Positions 8,188-18,201 of a DNA stretch of 64,000 nt are shown here, one piece after another. The translations under genes and the position numbers were made by a program. Under the pieces are notes generated by a model. The model worked only from the letters and a program-made list of their open reading frames with translations, was not told the origin of the DNA and did not search any database. Location: NCBI RefSeq assembly GCF_007741475.1, contig NZ_CP036261.1, positions 1,302,001 through 1,366,000 of the forward strand, in the 5' to 3' direction. The DNA comes from Rosistilla ulvae. GTDB lineage: Bacteria; Planctomycetota; Planctomycetia; Pirellulales; Pirellulaceae. Position 1 is the first letter of the stretch, and each line of letters opens with the position of its first letter.

Positions 8188-9501
8188 TTGTTGTTCGACA
8201 ATCCAACCATTGTTGCAGGTTTCTCGCCGCCGCGAATCGGGGCCGCGCTGGCGTTATGCCTTTTCGTCGCCCCTTTTGCCGCTGCGCAGACGCGGCAATT
8301 CAGCGGCCGACACGTCACGATCCACACCGATCTGCCCGCTTCGGCGGCGCTCGATCAATTGCCGGCCGCCTTCGATGCCGCGGTCCCGCAGTGGTGCGAA
8401 TTTTTTGGCGTCGATCCCGATCGGCTCGCCGACTGGCATGTGACTGCCTATCTGATGACCAGCCGCGACGCGTTCAAGCAGCGTGGTCTGTTGCCCGATC
8501 ATCTCCCCGATTTCGCTCACGGCTATCAATACGGCAACTCCGTTTGGGTTGTCGATCAACCGTCGGACTACTACACCCGGCATCTGCTGTTGCACGAGGG
8601 AGTGCATGCGTTGATGTTCCAGTTGTTCGGCGGTGCCGGACCGGCATGGTACATGGAGGGGATGGCGGAGTTGCTGGCGACGCATCGCTGGAGCGACGGC
8701 GAGATCGCGTTGCCGGTGATCCCCGAGTCGCGGGAGGCGTTCCCGTTTTGGGGCCGTTTAAAAGTCATTCAATCGGCTTGCGACAAGAGCCAAGCGTTGC
8801 CGATCGATGCGGTGATGCGATACAGCCACAAAGCCCATCGGCAAGTCGAACCGTATGCCTGGAGCTGGGGAGCGCTGACGCTGTTGAACATGTATCCCGA
8901 ATATCGCACCGCCGCGATCGCGGCGACCGATCGGGCGGGCCAACCTCCGCTGCAGTTCACTCGCAATTTTTACAGCGAACTCAAGGACCAGTGGCCTCAA
9001 TTGCAGCTGCGTTGGCGGATGCTTGTCGACGGGCTCGACTACGGTTTTGATCCGCTGCGGAACCGGATCGATCTGACCAACTTTCCCGCCGCCGCCGAAT
9101 CGTCGGTCGAGACCAAACAGCTGGAGATCGCGGCCGATCGCGGCTGGCAATCGAGCGGGATTCGCGTCGCTACAGGCCAATCGATTCGGATCACCGCCGA
9201 AGGACGCTACACCTTGGCCGACGATCCTCGCCCGTGGGAATGCGAACCTCAAGGAGTGACGATCCAGTATCACCGCGGCCATCCGTTGGGGATGCTATTG
9301 GCGGCTGTCGCTCCGACAAGCGATGCCGACGCGACGCGGATGACAAATCCTCAGATCGTCGGCGTCGGCCGCGAGGGGATGTTTGTCGCGGAGTTCGATG
9401 GCCTGTTGTTGCTGCGGATCGGCGACGATCCCGCCTCGCTGGCCGATAACCGCGGCAGCGCGTCGGTCACCGTCAGTGTTGCCGCGGCGGAGCGGCCGTG
9501 A
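8188..9501 (+). CDS. Exported HEXXH metallopeptidase-like protein
   Basis: The frame is open from 7858, but that part is antisense to the binding-protein gene; the TTG at 8188, with GGAG about 10 bases upstream, gives a hydrophobic signal peptide ending APFAAAQ. The product has about 437 residues. A zinc-peptidase motif LLHEGVHAL (HEGVH, His136-His140) is followed by a possible third ligand in WYMEGMAELLATH, as in gluzincins (peptidase MA-like). The C-terminal half contains a beta-rich domain (GWQSSGIRVATGQSIRITAEGRY) resembling the galactose-binding LecA/PA-IL fold, which may anchor the enzyme to sugars. The stop overlaps the GTG of the next gene (GTGA), so the two are translationally coupled. 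The substrate is unknown. Confidence 0.72.
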   Translation: MLFDNPTIVAGFSPPRIGAALALCLFVAPFAAAQTRQFSGRHVTIHTDLPASAALDQLPAAFDAAVPQWCEFFGVDPDRLADWHVTAYLMTSRDAFKQRGLLPDHLPDFAHGYQYGNSVWVVDQPSDYYTRHLLLHEGVHALMFQLFGGAGPAWYMEGMAELLATHRWSDGEIALPVIPESREAFPFWGRLKVIQSACDKSQALPIDAVMRYSHKAHRQVEPYAWSWGALTLLNMYPEYRTAAIAATDRAGQPPLQFTRNFYSELKDQWPQLQLRWRMLVDGLDYGFDPLRNRIDLTNFPAAAESSVETKQLEIAADRGWQSSGIRVATGQSIRITAEGRYTLADDPRPWECEPQGVTIQYHRGHPLGMLLAAVAPTSDADATRMTNPQIVGVGREGMFVAEFDGLLLLRIGDDPASLADNRGSASVTVSVAAAERP

Positions 9502-10214
9502 GTCGGCATGCGGACGACGCGGGACAGCTTCCATCGCCGCCGCGGCGTGCGGGCTGGCGGTTCAGTCTGCGCGGGCTGCTGGGGTTGGTTGTGGTCGTCA
9601 CGATGGTCGGTTCGCATTTTTATACGAGCTGGAAATTGAGGCAGGCGATGGTCCAGCTGAAGCAGCTGCGCAGCGAAGTCGGCTACCTCAACGAGACCGA
9701 TCGATCCAAGCTGGTCGTGGCGGTGGTGCCGACCGACGAACCGCTGACTTGGAAAATCCGGGTCCGCACGCCGGCGTTGCAAACGTACCAGATCGCCTAC
9801 AGCACGCTCTGGGCCGCGGGATCGGCGGAACCGACGTGGTACTCGGGGCAGCCGTTGCCCGGGGGGGAATCGCTGGTCACGCTGCGGTTGTTCAGTGACC
9901 CACGGGACAACCGCTGGAAAATCATTACACTGGTACGCAATCAGGGGAATCTGTGGCGAATGGCGACAGCCCTGTCCGATCGCCAGGCGACGCTGTTTCG
10001 CGGATCGCACGATACGATCCGCGGCGGCATTCAAGCCGAGACGGTCGTCGCCGCCGGGCGTTCCCTGCGCGTGATCGAAGAGAAGTGGTTCGCTGGCGAA
10101 GGGGGCCTGATGCTGTTTGGCCAAGAGGCTCCCGACGACGACATCGACGGTCTCTTTGCCGAACTGCAACCGCTGCCCGGCCTGCCATTTGATGTCCAAG
10201 AGAATCGACGTTAA
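9498..10214 (+). CDS. Single-pass membrane protein of unknown function
   Basis: A 238-residue protein starting at a GTG that overlaps the stop of the preceding peptidase gene by four bases. One membrane segment lies at residues 23-43 ([23 protein letters not shown]) after a polar N-terminus, followed by a short coiled coil ([19 protein letters not shown]) and a beta-rich domain with no motif I recognise. The layout (short cytoplasmic tail, one helix, extracytoplasmic domain) and the translational coupling suggest it works with the exported peptidase. No function is assigned. Confidence 0.7.
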   Translation: MSRHADDAGQLPSPPRRAGWRFSLRGLLGLVVVVTMVGSHFYTSWKLRQAMVQLKQLRSEVGYLNETDRSKLVVAVVPTDEPLTWKIRVRTPALQTYQIAYSTLWAAGSAEPTWYSGQPLPGGESLVTLRLFSDPRDNRWKIITLVRNQGNLWRMATALSDRQATLFRGSHDTIRGGIQAETVVAAGRSLRVIEEKWFAGEGGLMLFGQEAPDDDIDGLFAELQPLPGLPFDVQENRR

Positions 10215-10234
10215 CCTCCTATTTTATAAGCCCA

Positions 10235-11668
10235 ATGCCCAAAGACTTTCTTGCCAAAGCGGCCGATGAATACGACGTGATCGTGATCGGCAGCGGACTT
10301 GCGGGACTGACAACCGCCAACATCCTCGGTCGCCATGGCCATCGCGTGCTGCTGTTGGAACAGCATTACAAACTGGGCGGTCTGGCGACTTGGTTCCGCC
10401 GTCCCGGAGGGCATATCTTCGATATCTCGCTGCACGGCTTTCCCGCTGGGATGATCAAGAGCTGCAAGCGGTATTGGAACGACGACATCTCCGATCGGAT
10501 CGTCCAACTGAAAAACGTCCGCTTCGAGAACCCGATGTTCTCGCTGACGACGACCTTCAATCGCAAGGACTTCACCAAACTGCTGACCGAACAGTTTGCC
10601 GTCGAACAGTCCGCTGTCGAAGGGTTCTTCGACACCGCGCGTAGCATGAACTTCTACGACGATCAAACGACGACCACCCGTCAATTGTTCGATCGATTTT
10701 TCCCCGGCCGCGAGGATGTGATCCGGTTGCTGATGGAACCGATCACCTACGCCAACGGTTCGACGCTGGAAGATCCCGCGCTGACCTACGGGATCGTCTT
10801 TTCGAACTTCATGTCCAAGGGAGTCTTCATCTACGAAGGAGGCACCGAGGACCTGATCGGCCGGATGCAGAAGGAGCTGAAAAAGAACAACGTCGACATC
10901 TGCATCAATTGCCCCGTCGATAAGATCAACGTCAAAAACGGGCAAGTCGAATCGGTCGAGGTGCACAACCGAACGATCCGCACCAAGTCGGTGATCAGTA
11001 ATTCCAATCTGCGATCGACGATCTTCAACATGGTCGGCAGCGAACATTTTGATCCGTCGTTTGTCGAAGAAGCCGAAGCGGTTCGCTTGAACAACAGCAG
11101 CACGCAGGTCTACATGGCGATGAAGCCGGGTGTGGAGATCGATGAATCGTGCGGCGATCTGTTGTTCACCAGCACCGCCCCGCTGTTCCGCACCGAAGCG
11201 TTGCTCAGCCGCGATATCACCAGCCGCACGTTCAGCTTCTATTACCCGCGAACACGCCCCGAAGGGAAGCGACGCTATGCGGTCGTCAGCAGCACCAACG
11301 CCCGCTGGGAGGATTGGTCGGGACTGAGCGAGACGCAATACGAAGCGAGCAAGCAGGAGTTGATCGAGACGACGGTCGCCGCGTTGGACAAGTTTGTCCC
11401 CAACGTGCGCGAGAAGATCGATTGGGTTGAAGCCGCCACGCCGCGGACTTTCAACCACTACACTCGACACCAACTCGGCGCCAGCTTTGGCACCAAGTTT
11501 GAAGGACTGGCGGTCAGCCGCAAGCTGCCCGAACAGATCGGCGGACTCTACCACGCCGGCAGCGTCGGGATCATCATGAGCGGCTGGTTAGGAGCGATCA
11601 ACTACGGCGTGATCGTTGCCAACGACGTCGACCAACGCCTGATGAAACAAGAAGCCGCGCCGGCTTAG
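10235..11668 (+). CDS. FAD-dependent oxidoreductase, CrtI/phytoene desaturase-like
   Basis: A 477-residue flavoprotein with an N-terminal Rossmann dinucleotide-binding motif [14 protein letters not shown] (19-32), the ribose-binding acid in [11 protein letters not shown], and a C-terminal FAD segment [23 protein letters not shown]. The overall plan is that of the carotenoid desaturase/isomerase and all-trans-retinol saturase group (CrtI, CrtISO, RetSat). The family oxidises, isomerises or saturates polyene chains; the exact substrate cannot be read from the sequence. No crtB or crtE is next to it. Pigmented planctomycetes carry several paralogues of this type. Confidence 0.8.
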   Translation: MPKDFLAKAADEYDVIVIGSGLAGLTTANILGRHGHRVLLLEQHYKLGGLATWFRRPGGHIFDISLHGFPAGMIKSCKRYWNDDISDRIVQLKNVRFENPMFSLTTTFNRKDFTKLLTEQFAVEQSAVEGFFDTARSMNFYDDQTTTTRQLFDRFFPGREDVIRLLMEPITYANGSTLEDPALTYGIVFSNFMSKGVFIYEGGTEDLIGRMQKELKKNNVDICINCPVDKINVKNGQVESVEVHNRTIRTKSVISNSNLRSTIFNMVGSEHFDPSFVEEAEAVRLNNSSTQVYMAMKPGVEIDESCGDLLFTSTAPLFRTEALLSRDITSRTFSFYYPRTRPEGKRRYAVVSSTNARWEDWSGLSETQYEASKQELIETTVAALDKFVPNVREKIDWVEAATPRTFNHYTRHQLGASFGTKFEGLAVSRKLPEQIGGLYHAGSVGIIMSGWLGAINYGVIVANDVDQRLMKQEAAPA

Positions 11669-11898
11669 TTTCACTGAAGATGGGCCACCGGTGAAGACTC
11701 GATCTCCGCCTTTTGAGATGATCGAGCGTGGTCGATGGTGAAGCCGATCGGAAACTGGGACGATTGATTCGGTTATGCCGATGCTGGATCGTTTGCCTTT
11801 GTTTCTTCAATCCGTTCGCTCATGATGCGGCAACCGACGTTCCGATCTCCGACAGGGTGAGGGGCGGGCCGCAAATGTAGGCGAGCAAGGATGTTGAA

Positions 11899-12939
11899 AT
11901 GAAGCGATTGAATGTCACGTTCTTTATGCTGCTAGCGGCAGCAAATGTTTCCAGTGCGCACGATGAATATCGGTCGCGAGCCGACAAGCATGCGCCGGCT
12001 GGTTTGATGGGAGATCATCTGCACGCTCCCGGCGAGTGGATGGTCGAATACAAGTACATGAACATGTACATGGACGGCAACCGCGCCGGCACCCAGCGAT
12101 TGAGCGACAGCGAGGCGATCGATTTCGGTGCGACCAGCAACCCCGTCACCAATCGCATGGCATCGCCCAATAACATGACGCACGAGATGCACATGGTGCA
12201 CATCATGCGTGGAATGACCGAGGATATCACGCTCTACGCGATGGTCATGCTGCCAAGCATTACGATGGACCACACCCGCGGTCCGATGAATCCCGCCGGT
12301 GGCGGCCCGGGCAGCCTGTTCACGACGCATAACAGTGGATTTGGCGACACGACGATCGGGGCACTGATCGGTTTGTATACCGACAGCAACGACGACGTGA
12401 TCTTGAATCTCGGCGGATCGCTGCCGACCGGCGATATCTTCCGGACCACGAGCATTCCTTCGGGCGGAATGATGGAGCAACCGATGCCCTATCCGATGCG
12501 TCTCGGTTCGGGAACCTTTAATGCCCGCCCAGGCATCACCTGGAAGCACTACTTCGATTTCGGTTCGTTTGGTACGCAGTTTCAAACCGACCTGCCGATC
12601 GGCCGCAACTATCGCGGATATTCGGTCAGCGATGAATTCCGACTGAACAACTGGTACAGCCAGTTGATTACCGATAACTTCACGACCAGCATTCGCGTCG
12701 AAAATCTCTGGCGGACCAACTACGACGGCGCCGATCCGATGAGCCCCGACTCGATGATCAGCACCAACGTCGAAAGCTTCCGCGGCGGATATACGCTGAA
12801 CCTGGGACTCGGTGCGGCGGCATTGGTCCGCGGCCATCTGTTGAATGTCGAATTTGTGCCGATGCTGCACCAAGACCTGAACGGCATCCAACTGGAAACC
12901 GATTGGTCGATCGTCAGCAGTTGGTCGAAGAGCTTTTAG
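11899..12939 (+). CDS. Exported beta-barrel 'transporter' family protein, Met/His-rich
   Basis: A 346-residue protein with a signal peptide (MKRLNVTFFMLLAAANVSSA) and a Shine-Dalgarno AAGGAT about eight bases before the ATG at 11899. The mature N-terminus is rich in Met, His and acidic residues (DHLHAPGEWMVEYKYMNMYM; EMHMVHIMRGM), and the rest consists of alternating amphipathic strands ending in Phe, as in outer-membrane beta barrels. It resembles the family annotated 'transporter / phenol MetA degradation-like' (PF13557), whose members often lie near copper or other metal-handling genes. The Met/His enrichment fits metal contact but this is inference. It stands alone, followed by a repeat-bearing spacer. 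Confidence 0.68.
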   Translation: MKRLNVTFFMLLAAANVSSAHDEYRSRADKHAPAGLMGDHLHAPGEWMVEYKYMNMYMDGNRAGTQRLSDSEAIDFGATSNPVTNRMASPNNMTHEMHMVHIMRGMTEDITLYAMVMLPSITMDHTRGPMNPAGGGPGSLFTTHNSGFGDTTIGALIGLYTDSNDDVILNLGGSLPTGDIFRTTSIPSGGMMEQPMPYPMRLGSGTFNARPGITWKHYFDFGSFGTQFQTDLPIGRNYRGYSVSDEFRLNNWYSQLITDNFTTSIRVENLWRTNYDGADPMSPDSMISTNVESFRGGYTLNLGLGAAALVRGHLLNVEFVPMLHQDLNGIQLETDWSIVSSWSKSF

Positions 12940-13373
12940 GGATAACCTAGTTCTCTAAGCACGTGACAAGACAGCCCTCGGTTAAACCGAGCGGCTATTG
13001 AGCCGGGCAGGAAGTGAGAAGCGCGGGGCAATGTCCACGCGGTCAAACGAAGGAACCTTGGACCGTCGAAAGAATTAGCGGCGGGACGTAGTGGACGAGG
13101 TTACGAGTCCCAGCGATTTGGTCTGATGCAGAAGGACTCGTGACCTCGTCTACTACGCTTCGTTGAACGGCATTGCGGTTAAATGAGAAGACTACCGAGC
13201 GGTTGCTTGGCTGTTCTCGTTTGAGCGACTGAAGGGCAGCGGACCTGCGATTGCATCGCCCCCAAACGTAGCGATCGACGAAGCGAGCCTAGGCTCACTC
13301 CGTCGATCGTATTGTTTTTGCTGCGACGCTTACCGCGCCGCAGCTAGATCGATTGGGATTCTCCCGATCGGGA
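12940..13373. other. Intergenic region with palindromes and possible repeat relic
   Basis: About 430 bases with no credible gene. It holds a perfect short palindrome (CTCGGTTAAACCGAG, about 12976-12990), a stretch near 13020-13060 resembling a degraded unit of the tandem palindrome family found at 33.6 kb and 54.9 kb (GCGGGGCAA ... CACGCGGTCAAACGAAG), and a strong hairpin at 13087-13157 listed separately. Confidence 0.5.
13087..13157. repeat. Large imperfect hairpin, 24-base arms
   Basis: The arm at 13087-13110 is the reverse complement of 13134-13157 with two mismatches over 24 bases, leaving a 23-base loop. It lies between two convergent genes, where a bidirectional terminator would be expected, but no U-tract follows either arm. 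It could instead be a small palindromic mobile element. Arms are GC-moderate and read CGTAGTGGACGAGG / CCTCGTCTACTACG at their outer ends. Confidence 0.75.
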
Positions 13374-16300
13374 TCACTCCGCCGATGGTTCGTCACCCGA
13401 GAGGATGAACATCAACGGGCCCTGTTGCTGGTTGCCGCTGTTGAAAACGTATCCAGCGTTCAGCGCCTGTTCGATCCGCGATTGGCACTCCGACAGGTGG
13501 GCTTTGGTGTAAGCGTCCATGTCGTCGCCACACTTGCCCAACGATTTGTCGATCTCATCCTTCAGCTCTTTCGTCTGCATCATCGCCAGGTTGCTGATAG
13601 GTTTCGCGGCCGCACTGGTGTCGGTCTTCTTCAGCATCAGGTCGATCAAACGATCCAGATGCTCGCGTTGCAAGTTGCGTCGCAAGCTGGAGATCATCGG
13701 ATTGCGAGAGTTGCAATCAGCGGGACACTTTTCGCCCAGTTCAGTCCAAACGGCCGTGCGAATCGTGGCCAACAGTTCGGGCAGCGTCAACGTGTCCTGA
13801 TCGGCAGGCAATCGGAATTCGTTGTCGTAGACGCGTCGCAACGTCGTCGGGTTCATGATCATCGTCAACGCCGAGGCTTGCAGACCGAGGATTCGGTCGT
13901 GGATCGGCCAGGTCGCTTCGTTGGTCATCGCCCGGCTGAAGCCTTCGTCGAGCCATTTGTCGACGCTCATTCGAGCCAACAGTTCGGGAGTCAGTCCATA
14001 AGAATCGTCGTTGAACGAAGTCTCGATGACAAAGTTGAGGGCAGCACGCTGTTGCTCTGCCGGAACCACTTCGATCGGGCTGCGATCCTCGGGATCACCC
14101 TTCTTGTCGCGATGCACAAACGCACCGCCAACCCAACCGGCCATCATGCTGATCGCGCTGGTCTGCTTGCTTAGCGTCAATTCGTAACCGCGACGCGCCT
14201 TGGCCCAGCTGTCTCCGTCTTTGACGAATTTGTCCAGGATCCGGCTGCGGTACAACTGCACCAGCTTCATCTGCTCCTTGGCGTAATCCAACGGATCGCG
14301 ACCGAAGTCGTATCGACGCGCCAGCGGGTCGGGACCCGATGTGTCTTCGTCGGTTGCAAACTGCAGTTCCGGTTCGTGGCAACGCTTCAGGATCTTCGGT
14401 AGATCGGCGTCGGTGAAGGTGTAACCATATTCGACGGCCCAATAATCGTAGGGACCGATCTCGATCATCGCGTAATCGCCTTGGACGTCTCCCGATTCCA
14501 AGCGGAAGTTGATCGGCGTGTAATCCATCACCGAACCGGTAAAGGTCTTTTTCCCCTTGACCGCTTCGCTATTGATCTCGTCCAAGGAATGAACGCTGGA
14601 GGCTTTGAAGTTGTGGCGAAGGCCCAGTGTGTGGCCGACTTCGTGAGCCACCAGGTCGGCCAACAACGGTCCAACAAACCACTCCGGAATCCCGTCGAGC
14701 AACTGGTCTTTCGGCTTGTCGTCCTTCTTCTCTTCCTTCTTGTCGTCCGTTTTGGCTACGGCTTCTTCATCCTTAGCATCATCCTTCTTGTCGTCCTTCG
14801 CTTCATCGGACTTCTTATCTTCATCCTTGGCATCGTCCTTTTTCGCTTTCGCAGCTTCCGCCTTTTTCTTCTCAGCAGCCGCTTTCGCTTCCTCTTCCTT
14901 TTTCTTCTTGTTGGCGTCCGCTTTTTCTTCTTCCAACAATGCCAAGGTCCAGTTCATGCGAGTCAGTGCGAGGTCCATGCGGCGACCATTGGCTGCCATG
15001 CACAATCCGTTTTTCTGGCTGATGTTGCCATACAGGCCATCGTATTCGTCGTCCCCCATCAATTGAGGATTGGCGGCGGCAAAGCTGTGGCCAGCCATCG
15101 GCGAACGGGACGAACGGGCGACCGATTCGCGAACTGTCAATCGTTCCGCAGGGTGGGCCAAGCGAACGCGAGGGTCCCAGCTGGGGTTGTTGGCAAGCCA
15201 AGCCAGCGTTTCGGGGCTCATTCCCTCCATCGCTAGTTCAGGCATCAGGTCGTAATAGTTGAAGTTGAAATAACGAATCCAACCATCGGTCAAGATGATG
15301 TCGGCATCGAGAATCTGTCCCGTTTCAGGGTGAACGCGGCTGGGGCCAATCGCTGTGCCGACGTTATTGTTGAGCCAGCGGATGAAATTGTATCGCACGT
15401 CTTCAGGGTCTTTTTCCATATGAGCCCCGCTCTGCGCATCCTGGTATTCGATCACGATCGCATCGACGATGCCAACCTTCTCGAACGCTTTGTTCCAATA
15501 GTCAACGCCCTGCTTGATCCAACGACGGTAGCGAACTGGTGCTGTATGTTCGACATAAAACCGGATCGGATTTTTGGGTGGGCTCAGCTGCAGCTTGGGA
15601 TCTCGCTTCTCCAAGTGCCAACGATTGATGTACCGCACGCGCGTCTCATCATCGGTGTACTTGCTCAGATCGGTGAAGGCGGTGGTGAAATAGCCAATCC
15701 GTTCGTCTGCCTTCCGCGGTTTGAAACCGTTGCTGGTCGCAGGGACTTCGCTGAACGAATAATGAATCGTTTGCAGTTGTCCGCGGCTGCCGACGATCTC
15801 GTACGCCAGTTCGACGTTTTCTGGAAAGACCTTGGCCTGTTCGATCTTGAAAATTTTCGGCTTGCTGATCCGCACTTGGTTGCCAAAAAAGTTCGAAGCG
15901 TTGTTGATCAGCAGGCTGTCCATATCGATCACGGGGCCGCCCGAAGGCCCTTTGGCCAGCACGGGGACATCCAACAGGACGCGATCGGTGAACAGTCGCT
16001 TGACCGATGCGCTCGCTTCGGCTTCTCCTTTGGCGGTAAATTCCAAGTTCGGCAGCACCAGTGCCAATCGTTCGTCGTACTGACGCCATTGGACGACCAT
16101 GTCGCCCGATTGGAGGCCGGCGTAGCGGTCGCCGCTGCCGACGGTCAAGGCGATAAAGTAGCGTTTGCCAGCAAATGCCTTGGGCAATTCGGCCAACATC
16201 TGGCCATCTTTCTCGCGAGTCCAGACATTAAATAGAGTCTTATCGCTCTGCTGATCCGAGGAGGTCAGTTTCTTGTAGCCTTCGGAGACTTTGTCGAATG

Positions 16301-16394
16301 CTGGCAGGTCGGCAAACGCCGCTCCAGGCACTAACAGCAACAGGGCCAAGCTGGCACTACGGCGCAGCGCGAACTGGAGATTCCGAAATTTCAT
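13374..16394 (-). CDS. Secreted zinc-dependent metalloprotease (DUF5117/DUF4953 type)
   Basis: A 1006-residue exported protease. A good signal peptide (ASLALLLLVPGAAFA) follows a basic start, and a GAGGGA ribosome site precedes the ATG. The N-terminal half (substrate-like barrel with DRVLLDVPVLAKGPSGGPVIDMD) matches the DUF5117-like region, and the catalytic metzincin-type motif HEVGHTLGLRHNF (HEXXHXXGXXH) lies near residue 580, followed by SVMDYTPINF as the Met-turn. Immediately before the motif, at about residues 485-563, is a long Lys/Glu/Asp/Ala low-complexity insert that would project from the catalytic domain. Such proteins are known in planctomycetes and Bacteroidetes as large extracellular peptidases. 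Substrate unknown. It is transcribed alone. Confidence 0.9.
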   Translation of the reverse strand: MKFRNLQFALRRSASLALLLLVPGAAFADLPAFDKVSEGYKKLTSSDQQSDKTLFNVWTREKDGQMLAELPKAFAGKRYFIALTVGSGDRYAGLQSGDMVVQWRQYDERLALVLPNLEFTAKGEAEASASVKRLFTDRVLLDVPVLAKGPSGGPVIDMDSLLINNASNFFGNQVRISKPKIFKIEQAKVFPENVELAYEIVGSRGQLQTIHYSFSEVPATSNGFKPRKADERIGYFTTAFTDLSKYTDDETRVRYINRWHLEKRDPKLQLSPPKNPIRFYVEHTAPVRYRRWIKQGVDYWNKAFEKVGIVDAIVIEYQDAQSGAHMEKDPEDVRYNFIRWLNNNVGTAIGPSRVHPETGQILDADIILTDGWIRYFNFNYYDLMPELAMEGMSPETLAWLANNPSWDPRVRLAHPAERLTVRESVARSSRSPMAGHSFAAANPQLMGDDEYDGLYGNISQKNGLCMAANGRRMDLALTRMNWTLALLEEEKADANKKKKEEEAKAAAEKKKAEAAKAKKDDAKDEDKKSDEAKDDKKDDAKDEEAVAKTDDKKEEKKDDKPKDQLLDGIPEWFVGPLLADLVAHEVGHTLGLRHNFKASSVHSLDEINSEAVKGKKTFTGSVMDYTPINFRLESGDVQGDYAMIEIGPYDYWAVEYGYTFTDADLPKILKRCHEPELQFATDEDTSGPDPLARRYDFGRDPLDYAKEQMKLVQLYRSRILDKFVKDGDSWAKARRGYELTLSKQTSAISMMAGWVGGAFVHRDKKGDPEDRSPIEVVPAEQQRAALNFVIETSFNDDSYGLTPELLARMSVDKWLDEGFSRAMTNEATWPIHDRILGLQASALTMIMNPTTLRRVYDNEFRLPADQDTLTLPELLATIRTAVWTELGEKCPADCNSRNPMISSLRRNLQREHLDRLIDLMLKKTDTSAAAKPISNLAMMQTKELKDEIDKSLGKCGDDMDAYTKAHLSECQSRIEQALNAGYVFNSGNQQQGPLMFILSGDEPSAE

Positions 16395-16725
16395 CTATGC
16401 AATCCCTCGTACAAAGGTGGGTAAACTTGTTTGCGCGTCGGTTTCAAAGCGCTGCGGAGCGACGTGGAACCTTACGTCATAACCGCAGGTCGTTCCGAGC
16501 CGACCGATAGGCAAGCAGCTTTTCTTTTATTCTACGCCCCGTTTCGAGCGATTGCGACTTTGCCGACTCGCGGGACGACCGATCCAGGCGGGAGATCCTT
16601 CCCAATTGAACCTATTTGCGTCTTTCTCGCATCTTCTTTGATCGGAAATTTCCGAAAAATCCGACCGCGACAGATCGCGTCGCCGCAGCGTTAGAAGGCG
16701 GAGACGGCCCCCCGCCGGGAAGCAA
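16395..16725. other. Spacer between metalloprotease start and hemG end
   Basis: About 330 bases without a gene. The part next to 16395 must carry the promoter of the metalloprotease gene (minus strand); the rest is the 3' flank of hemG. No palindrome, tandem repeat or RNA-like structure stood out. Confidence 0.4.
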
Positions 16726-18189
16726 TTAGAGGGGCGAATCGCCGAGTTGGCTCGCCAGATGTTTGCCGATCCGGTCAGCCGCCGCGCGGGCGGTGCGGAT
16801 GCAGTGAGCGATCCCAACGCCATGTAGTGCGTTGCCAGCCAGTTCCAATCCTGGCAACTGGCCGGTCGCCCGCTCGACGCGATCGCGGCGATCGCAGTGG
16901 CCGACATGGTATTGCGGCATCGCGTTGTTCCAGCGGGCGACCCGCTGGATTTTCGCCGGTCCTTGCAGACCGATCATCGCTGCCAATTCGCGGCGTGCGG
17001 TTTCGATCAACTCATCGTCGCTGCGTTCCAACAGATGCGATTGCATCGCCCCGCCGATGAAGACTCGAATCAGATGCATGTCGTCGGGGGCGCGGTCGGC
17101 GAACTTGCGATTTAGAAAACTCGCGGCGATGATCTCCCGCTTCTCGATCGCTGGCACAACCATCCCGAAACCGTCCAGCGGATGGGCGACCTGGTCCTTG
17201 CCGACGCCCAACAGCACCAGCGCCGAGCTTGCATACGGAATCTCCGCAAGCTCGTCAGCCGCCTCTTCGGCAAGCGGCCTCAGCAGCGTCGAAGCAGCCG
17301 GGCCGGGCAGGGCGACGATCACTGCATCATAAGATGTGGCTTCGCCTCGATCCGATTCGATGTTCCAACTGTCGCCCTCTCGCTGCAGCGAAGCGATTCG
17401 TTGCCCGCGGCGGATGTTGGATTCGCCGATCCGATCGACCAATGTATCGAACAGCTCTCCCATCCCACCGGGCAAGCTGCGGAACTGTGCGTACCGAGCT
17501 CCGCTGGCCGACCGCGCCGCATCGTCTTTGCTCTGTTTTTGCAGGGCCCGCGTCGCGCGGACCATCCCGCCATGTTCGGTTTCCAAAGCGACAAACTGCG
17601 GCATCGTCGCCTGCATGCTCAACTTGCTGGCGTCGGCGGTATAGATGCCCGCGACCAGCGGTTGGATCAAGCGGTCGAAGGCTTCGCGGCCGAAGCGTCG
17701 GATTGCAAAGCTCTGCAGACTCTCGTCGGAGTCATCCGATTTGCCTCGAATGAACGCCTCGGCAACCAATCGCAATCGCCCGGGAATTGTCAGCAGCGGC
17801 GAAGCCAGCAGCTTCTTCAGATCGGTCGGCCTCAGCAGCGCAAAGCCCTCGGGGACCGGAACCAGCTTGCCGGCGTGCAGGATAAACGCCCGGCGGTTGG
17901 CTTCCAGCGGATCGACCAATCGATCTTCGATTCCCAAGTCGCGGCACAACTGGATCGCACCGGGAGGCTGGACTGAAAAGCTATCGGCACCAAACTCCAG
18001 CAGAAAGTCATCCTGCCGGAGCGTGCGAATGACACCACCGACGCGATCGCTCGCTTCGTACAGCACCACATCCCATTCGGGATGCCGGTGCCGCAGATCG
18101 AAAGCGGCGACGAGGCCACTGATCCCGCCGCCGATGACCGCAACGCGGGCATGGCGGGGAGGTGTCGGTTGAGGTGCTTGATCCGGCAA
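16726..18189 (-). CDS. hemG: Protoporphyrinogen oxidase (HemY/HemG, PPOX type)
   Basis: A 487-residue flavoenzyme that oxidises protoporphyrinogen IX (or coproporphyrinogen III) in haem synthesis. The FAD-binding motif VIGGGISGLVAAFDL lies at 18-32, followed by YEASDRVGGVIRT and FGADSFSV, typical of PPOX. Other family landmarks are RRFGREAFDRLIQPLVAGIYTADASKLS and the C-terminal ELAGNALHGVGIAHCIRTARAAAD, which closes the FAD site. It starts 12 bases after the gyrA stop, so it is probably cotranscribed with gyrA. Some planctomycetes and other bacteria use this protein as coproporphyrinogen oxidase (HemY, CPD pathway), which sequence alone does not settle. Confidence 0.9.
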   Translation of the reverse strand: MPDQAPQPTPPRHARVAVIGGGISGLVAAFDLRHRHPEWDVVLYEASDRVGGVIRTLRQDDFLLEFGADSFSVQPPGAIQLCRDLGIEDRLVDPLEANRRAFILHAGKLVPVPEGFALLRPTDLKKLLASPLLTIPGRLRLVAEAFIRGKSDDSDESLQSFAIRRFGREAFDRLIQPLVAGIYTADASKLSMQATMPQFVALETEHGGMVRATRALQKQSKDDAARSASGARYAQFRSLPGGMGELFDTLVDRIGESNIRRGQRIASLQREGDSWNIESDRGEATSYDAVIVALPGPAASTLLRPLAEEAADELAEIPYASSALVLLGVGKDQVAHPLDGFGMVVPAIEKREIIAASFLNRKFADRAPDDMHLIRVFIGGAMQSHLLERSDDELIETARRELAAMIGLQGPAKIQRVARWNNAMPQYHVGHCDRRDRVERATGQLPGLELAGNALHGVGIAHCIRTARAAADRIGKHLASQLGDSPL

Positions 18190-18201
18190 TCGAGGTTCGC
18201 C

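Noticed and set aside
8188-10214. Toxin-antitoxin or secretion pair made of the HEXXH peptidase and the membrane protein
   Set aside because: Both are too large for a toxin-antitoxin pair and only the GTGA overlap supports a link; reported as ordinary coupled genes instead.
10211-11554. 447-codon minus-strand open frame opposite the CrtI-like gene
   Set aside because: Antisense shadow; no domain and no ribosome site.
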